DNA of 7,386 bases from Gammaproteobacteria bacterium (lineage in GTDB: Bacteria > Pseudomonadota > Gammaproteobacteria > SZUA-229): the NCBI GenBank assembly GCA_015484935.1, contig WFUQ01000229.1, positions 1 through 7,386 of the forward strand. The letters are read 5' to 3'. The notes beneath the pieces were generated by a model. It made no database searches. It was not told the DNA's origin and saw nothing but the letters and a program-made list of their open reading frames with translations. The position numbers and the translations under genes are program-made. Of this stretch, positions 5,878 to 7,386 are shown in pieces. How positions within the stretch are numbered: position 1 is the stretch's first letter; each line of letters starts with the position of its first letter.

Positions 5878-5909
5878 TTTCTCGGCGTCCTCTGCGTCTC
5901 TGCGGTGAA
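5878..5909 (-). repeat. Right inverted repeat of the GxxExxY element
   Basis: Its reverse complement matches the left arm at 30 of 32 positions (differences at positions 26 and 32 counted from the outer end). It lies 13 bases after the cargo stop codon and ends 18 bases before the ATG of the VWA gene, so it forms part of that gene's upstream region. Confidence 0.85.
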
Positions 5910-5927
5910 TATTTCAGGTATTTCCTG

Positions 5928-7181
5928 ATGGATCACGCTGATGTTGAAACCAAACTCGCTACCGCACGCACCCGTCTGATTTTAGACAAGCCTTTCCTCG
6001 GTGCGCTGGTGTTGCGCCTGCCTATGGTGGCGGCTGATTCCTCCTGGTGTGAAACCACGTTCAGCGATGGTAAGACGCTTTACTATAACCCGGACTACAT
6101 GGATGCCTTGAGTGGCGAGCAGACCCAGTTCGCCTTGTCGCACGAAGCGATGCATTGTGCCTTATCGCATTTCCATCGTCGCGGACATCGGGTCAAACTC
6201 CGCTGGGAGCTGGCCTGTGATTACGCGGTGAATCCACTGTTGATCAACGATGGTCTGAAGCCGACACCGGATGCGCAATACCTGCGTGAATACGAAGGTA
6301 TGACCGCCGAAGAGATCTATCCCTGTCTGCAGGAGGAAGATAATGCCGGTGAGCGTGATCTGGAAGATAATCAGGATGATGACAGTTCGGATAACGATGA
6401 CAACGAAAAAGAACAGAATAAAGGCGGCGGTAACAGCGATCAGGAAAGGCAGAAGGATGACAAGAAGGACGGTGACGGTAACGAAGAAGAATCGCAGGAC
6501 AAAGGTCAGAGCATGGGCAGTGCGCCACCGCCTGCCATGTCCGAGCAGGAGATGGACGAATTAAGTACGCAATGGCAGCAGCGCATGGCAGCCGCTGCGC
6601 AACAGGCGTTGCAGTCAGGCAAGCTGGAAGGCGAGATGGCACGCATGGTGGATTATCTGTTGCAGCCGAAACTGCCCTGGCGCATGTTGTTGGCGCGTTA
6701 CCTTTCCGCCACTGCGCGTGATGATTACAGTTATTCGCGGCCTTCTACACGGCGTGGTGATCCGGCGGTCTACCCCAGCCTGCGCAGTCATCAGGTGAAT
6801 GTGGTGGTGGCGGTGGATACCAGCGGTTCGATATCGGAAGAAGAGATACAGCATTTCATCTCGGAGATCGACGCAATCAAGAGTCAGGTGCGCGCACGTA
6901 TCACATTGCTGAGCTGTGATTCAGAACTGAATTATGGCAGCCCCTGGTACTTTGAAGCATGGGATGAATTCACCTTCGATGTGGAACTGCGAGGCGGCGG
7001 AGGCACCAACTTCCGTCCGGTATTCGACTGGGTAGAGCGACAGGATATGCCGCCGGATGCCTTGATCTATTTCACCGACACCGAAGGCATTTTCCCGGAA
7101 ACAGAACCGATGTACCCGGTCGTCTGGTTGGTCAAAGGTAAAGGTACGGTGCCATTCGGTGAACGGATTCAATTAAATTAA
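5928..7181 (+). CDS. VWA-like protein with N-terminal HExxH putative metallopeptidase domain (DUF2201 type), 417 aa
   Basis: The ATG at 5928 opens 417 residues. The N-terminal domain (about 1-135) has the zinc-site motif HEAMH (H72, E73, H76) and D98 in WELACDYAVN as a likely third ligand, as in the putative metallopeptidase domain of DUF2201 proteins. Residues 138-193 form a highly charged Asp/Glu/Lys/Asn linker that is probably disordered. A helical stretch (about 205-265) leads to the VWA-like domain. Its metal-binding (MIDAS) residues are D297-T-S299-G-S301, T360 after a GGGG run, and D384 in YFTDTEG. Such proteins pair with MoxR ATPases, here encoded at 4400-5440, as cofactors that contact the client. 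Whether the HExxH domain cleaves peptide bonds is not established. The ribosome site is weak (AGG about ten bases upstream), possibly because the inserted element changed the leader or because translation was once coupled to moxR. Confidence 0.88.
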   Translation: MDHADVETKLATARTRLILDKPFLGALVLRLPMVAADSSWCETTFSDGKTLYYNPDYMDALSGEQTQFALSHEAMHCALSHFHRRGHRVKLRWELACDYAVNPLLINDGLKPTPDAQYLREYEGMTAEEIYPCLQEEDNAGERDLEDNQDDDSSDNDDNEKEQNKGGGNSDQERQKDDKKDGDGNEEESQDKGQSMGSAPPPAMSEQEMDELSTQWQQRMAAAAQQALQSGKLEGEMARMVDYLLQPKLPWRMLLARYLSATARDDYSYSRPSTRRGDPAVYPSLRSHQVNVVVAVDTSGSISEEEIQHFISEIDAIKSQVRARITLLSCDSELNYGSPWYFEAWDEFTFDVELRGGGGTNFRPVFDWVERQDMPPDALIYFTDTEGIFPETEPMYPVVWLVKGKGTVPFGERIQLN

Positions 7182-7291
7182 TTTGCTGGTGGATGTGATC
7201 CCGCGTTGATAAAAACAGATCGACTTTCGTTTTTAGAATATGTAGCGTCCATTTACGTTTATTAGCGGACTCAAGGTTTCAATTTTATATC

Positions 7292-7386
7292 ATGGATCTA
7301 ACAGCTGAAGACAACCTGCGCCTGAACGTCCTGTTACATCAGGATCTGCAAGCGGTGCGTATCGACGAATCGAAGATGATTGTCTA
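7292..7386 (+). CDS. N-terminal 31 residues of a further gene, possibly DsrS-like (cut by window edge)
   Basis: The ATG at 7292 opens a frame that stays open to the window end: MDLTAEDNLRLNVLLHQDLQ followed by AVRIDESKMIV. From memory this resembles the start of proteins annotated 'sulfur reduction protein DsrS' in sulfur-oxidising gammaproteobacteria (RLNVLL... QAIRIDES...), a cytoplasmic family of unknown biochemical role. I cannot confirm that here, and the visible part is short. The start has no good ribosome site nearby. It lies 110 bp after the VWA gene in the same direction, so it may belong to the same unit. The gap holds no clear terminator. Confidence is fair that this is a gene and low to moderate for its identity. 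Confidence 0.6.
   Translation, partial: MDLTAEDNLRLNVLLHQDLQAVRIDESKMIV

Larger units (their letters stand above)
5447..5909. mobile_element. 463-bp inverted-repeat-bounded element carrying a GxxExxY gene
   Basis: Two 32-bp inverted repeats (5447-5478 and 5878-5909, 30 of 32 matching) enclose one gene. Its ATG is two bases inside the left arm's end and its stop is 13 bases before the right arm. The unit lies between moxR and the VWA gene, genes whose families usually sit side by side. Without it the gap would be about 24 bp. The cargo is far lower in GC than its neighbours. There is no transposase, and no clear target duplication is visible on its flanks. A gene-free relative lies at 4275-4358. 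Mobility is inferred from structure and has not been shown. Confidence 0.7.

Noticed and set aside
4275..5909. CRISPR array suggested by recurring CGCAGAG-rich repeats
   Set aside because: The copies are inverted pairs enclosing a gene or a 20-base loop. There are no regularly spaced direct repeats with unique spacers, and no cas genes.
6244..6854. Antisense open frames under the VWA gene
   Set aside because: They are shadows of a strongly supported coding frame with HExxH and MIDAS motifs and have no signals of their own.
7210..7237. AAAAAC...GTTTTT as a terminator after the VWA gene
   Set aside because: The outer pairs are A-T and the middle pairs poorly, so no stable GC stem forms.

Overview
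The window looks like chromosomal DNA of a gammaproteobacterium of moderate GC, about 50-55% in ordinary genes by spot hand count. The main support is the set of protein families present: a MoxR ATPase next to a VWA/HExxH protein, a Sel1-repeat protein, a hybrid histidine kinase, and a downstream start that resembles DsrS of sulfur-oxidising gammaproteobacteria from memory. No rRNA, tRNA, CRISPR array or classical transposase gene was found.

Layout. Positions 1-830 hold two divergent conserved genes of unknown function. The left one is on the minus strand and cut by the window edge. The right one starts with GTG at 267 behind a good sigma70-type promoter (161-189). Positions 1017/1044-3251 encode a membrane-anchored hybrid sensor histidine kinase (two TM helices, periplasmic helical sensor, PAS, HisKA, HATPase, REC). 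It is broken by one in-frame TAG at 1842-1844 inside the PAS domain. Just after the stop, an AGGAGG sequence sits five bases ahead of an in-frame TTG, so a soluble kinase-receiver protein could still be made. A strong, probably bidirectional terminator (3312-3343) separates this gene from a small convergent gene (3366-3560, minus) for a 64-residue protein with its own promoter.

Positions 3827-7386 form a co-oriented cluster: a Sel1-repeat protein, a MoxR-type AAA+ ATPase, a two-domain HExxH/VWA protein and the start of a further gene, possibly DsrS-like. MoxR ATPases paired with VWA proteins generally act as chaperone-like machines that mature or remodel a client, so the outer genes may encode adaptors or the client.

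The most striking feature is a repeat family that has entered two gaps of this cluster. Between moxR and the VWA gene lies a 463-bp unit (5447-5909) bounded by 32-bp inverted repeats (30/32 matching). It carries one low-GC gene (about 37.5%) for a GxxExxY protein with a PD-(D/E)xK nuclease-like core. Between the sel1 and moxR genes lies an 84-bp version (4275-4358) with the same ends and no gene, flanked by TAAT on both sides. Together they look like a full element and its miniature derivative. This is the best candidate here for a poorly described mobile system.
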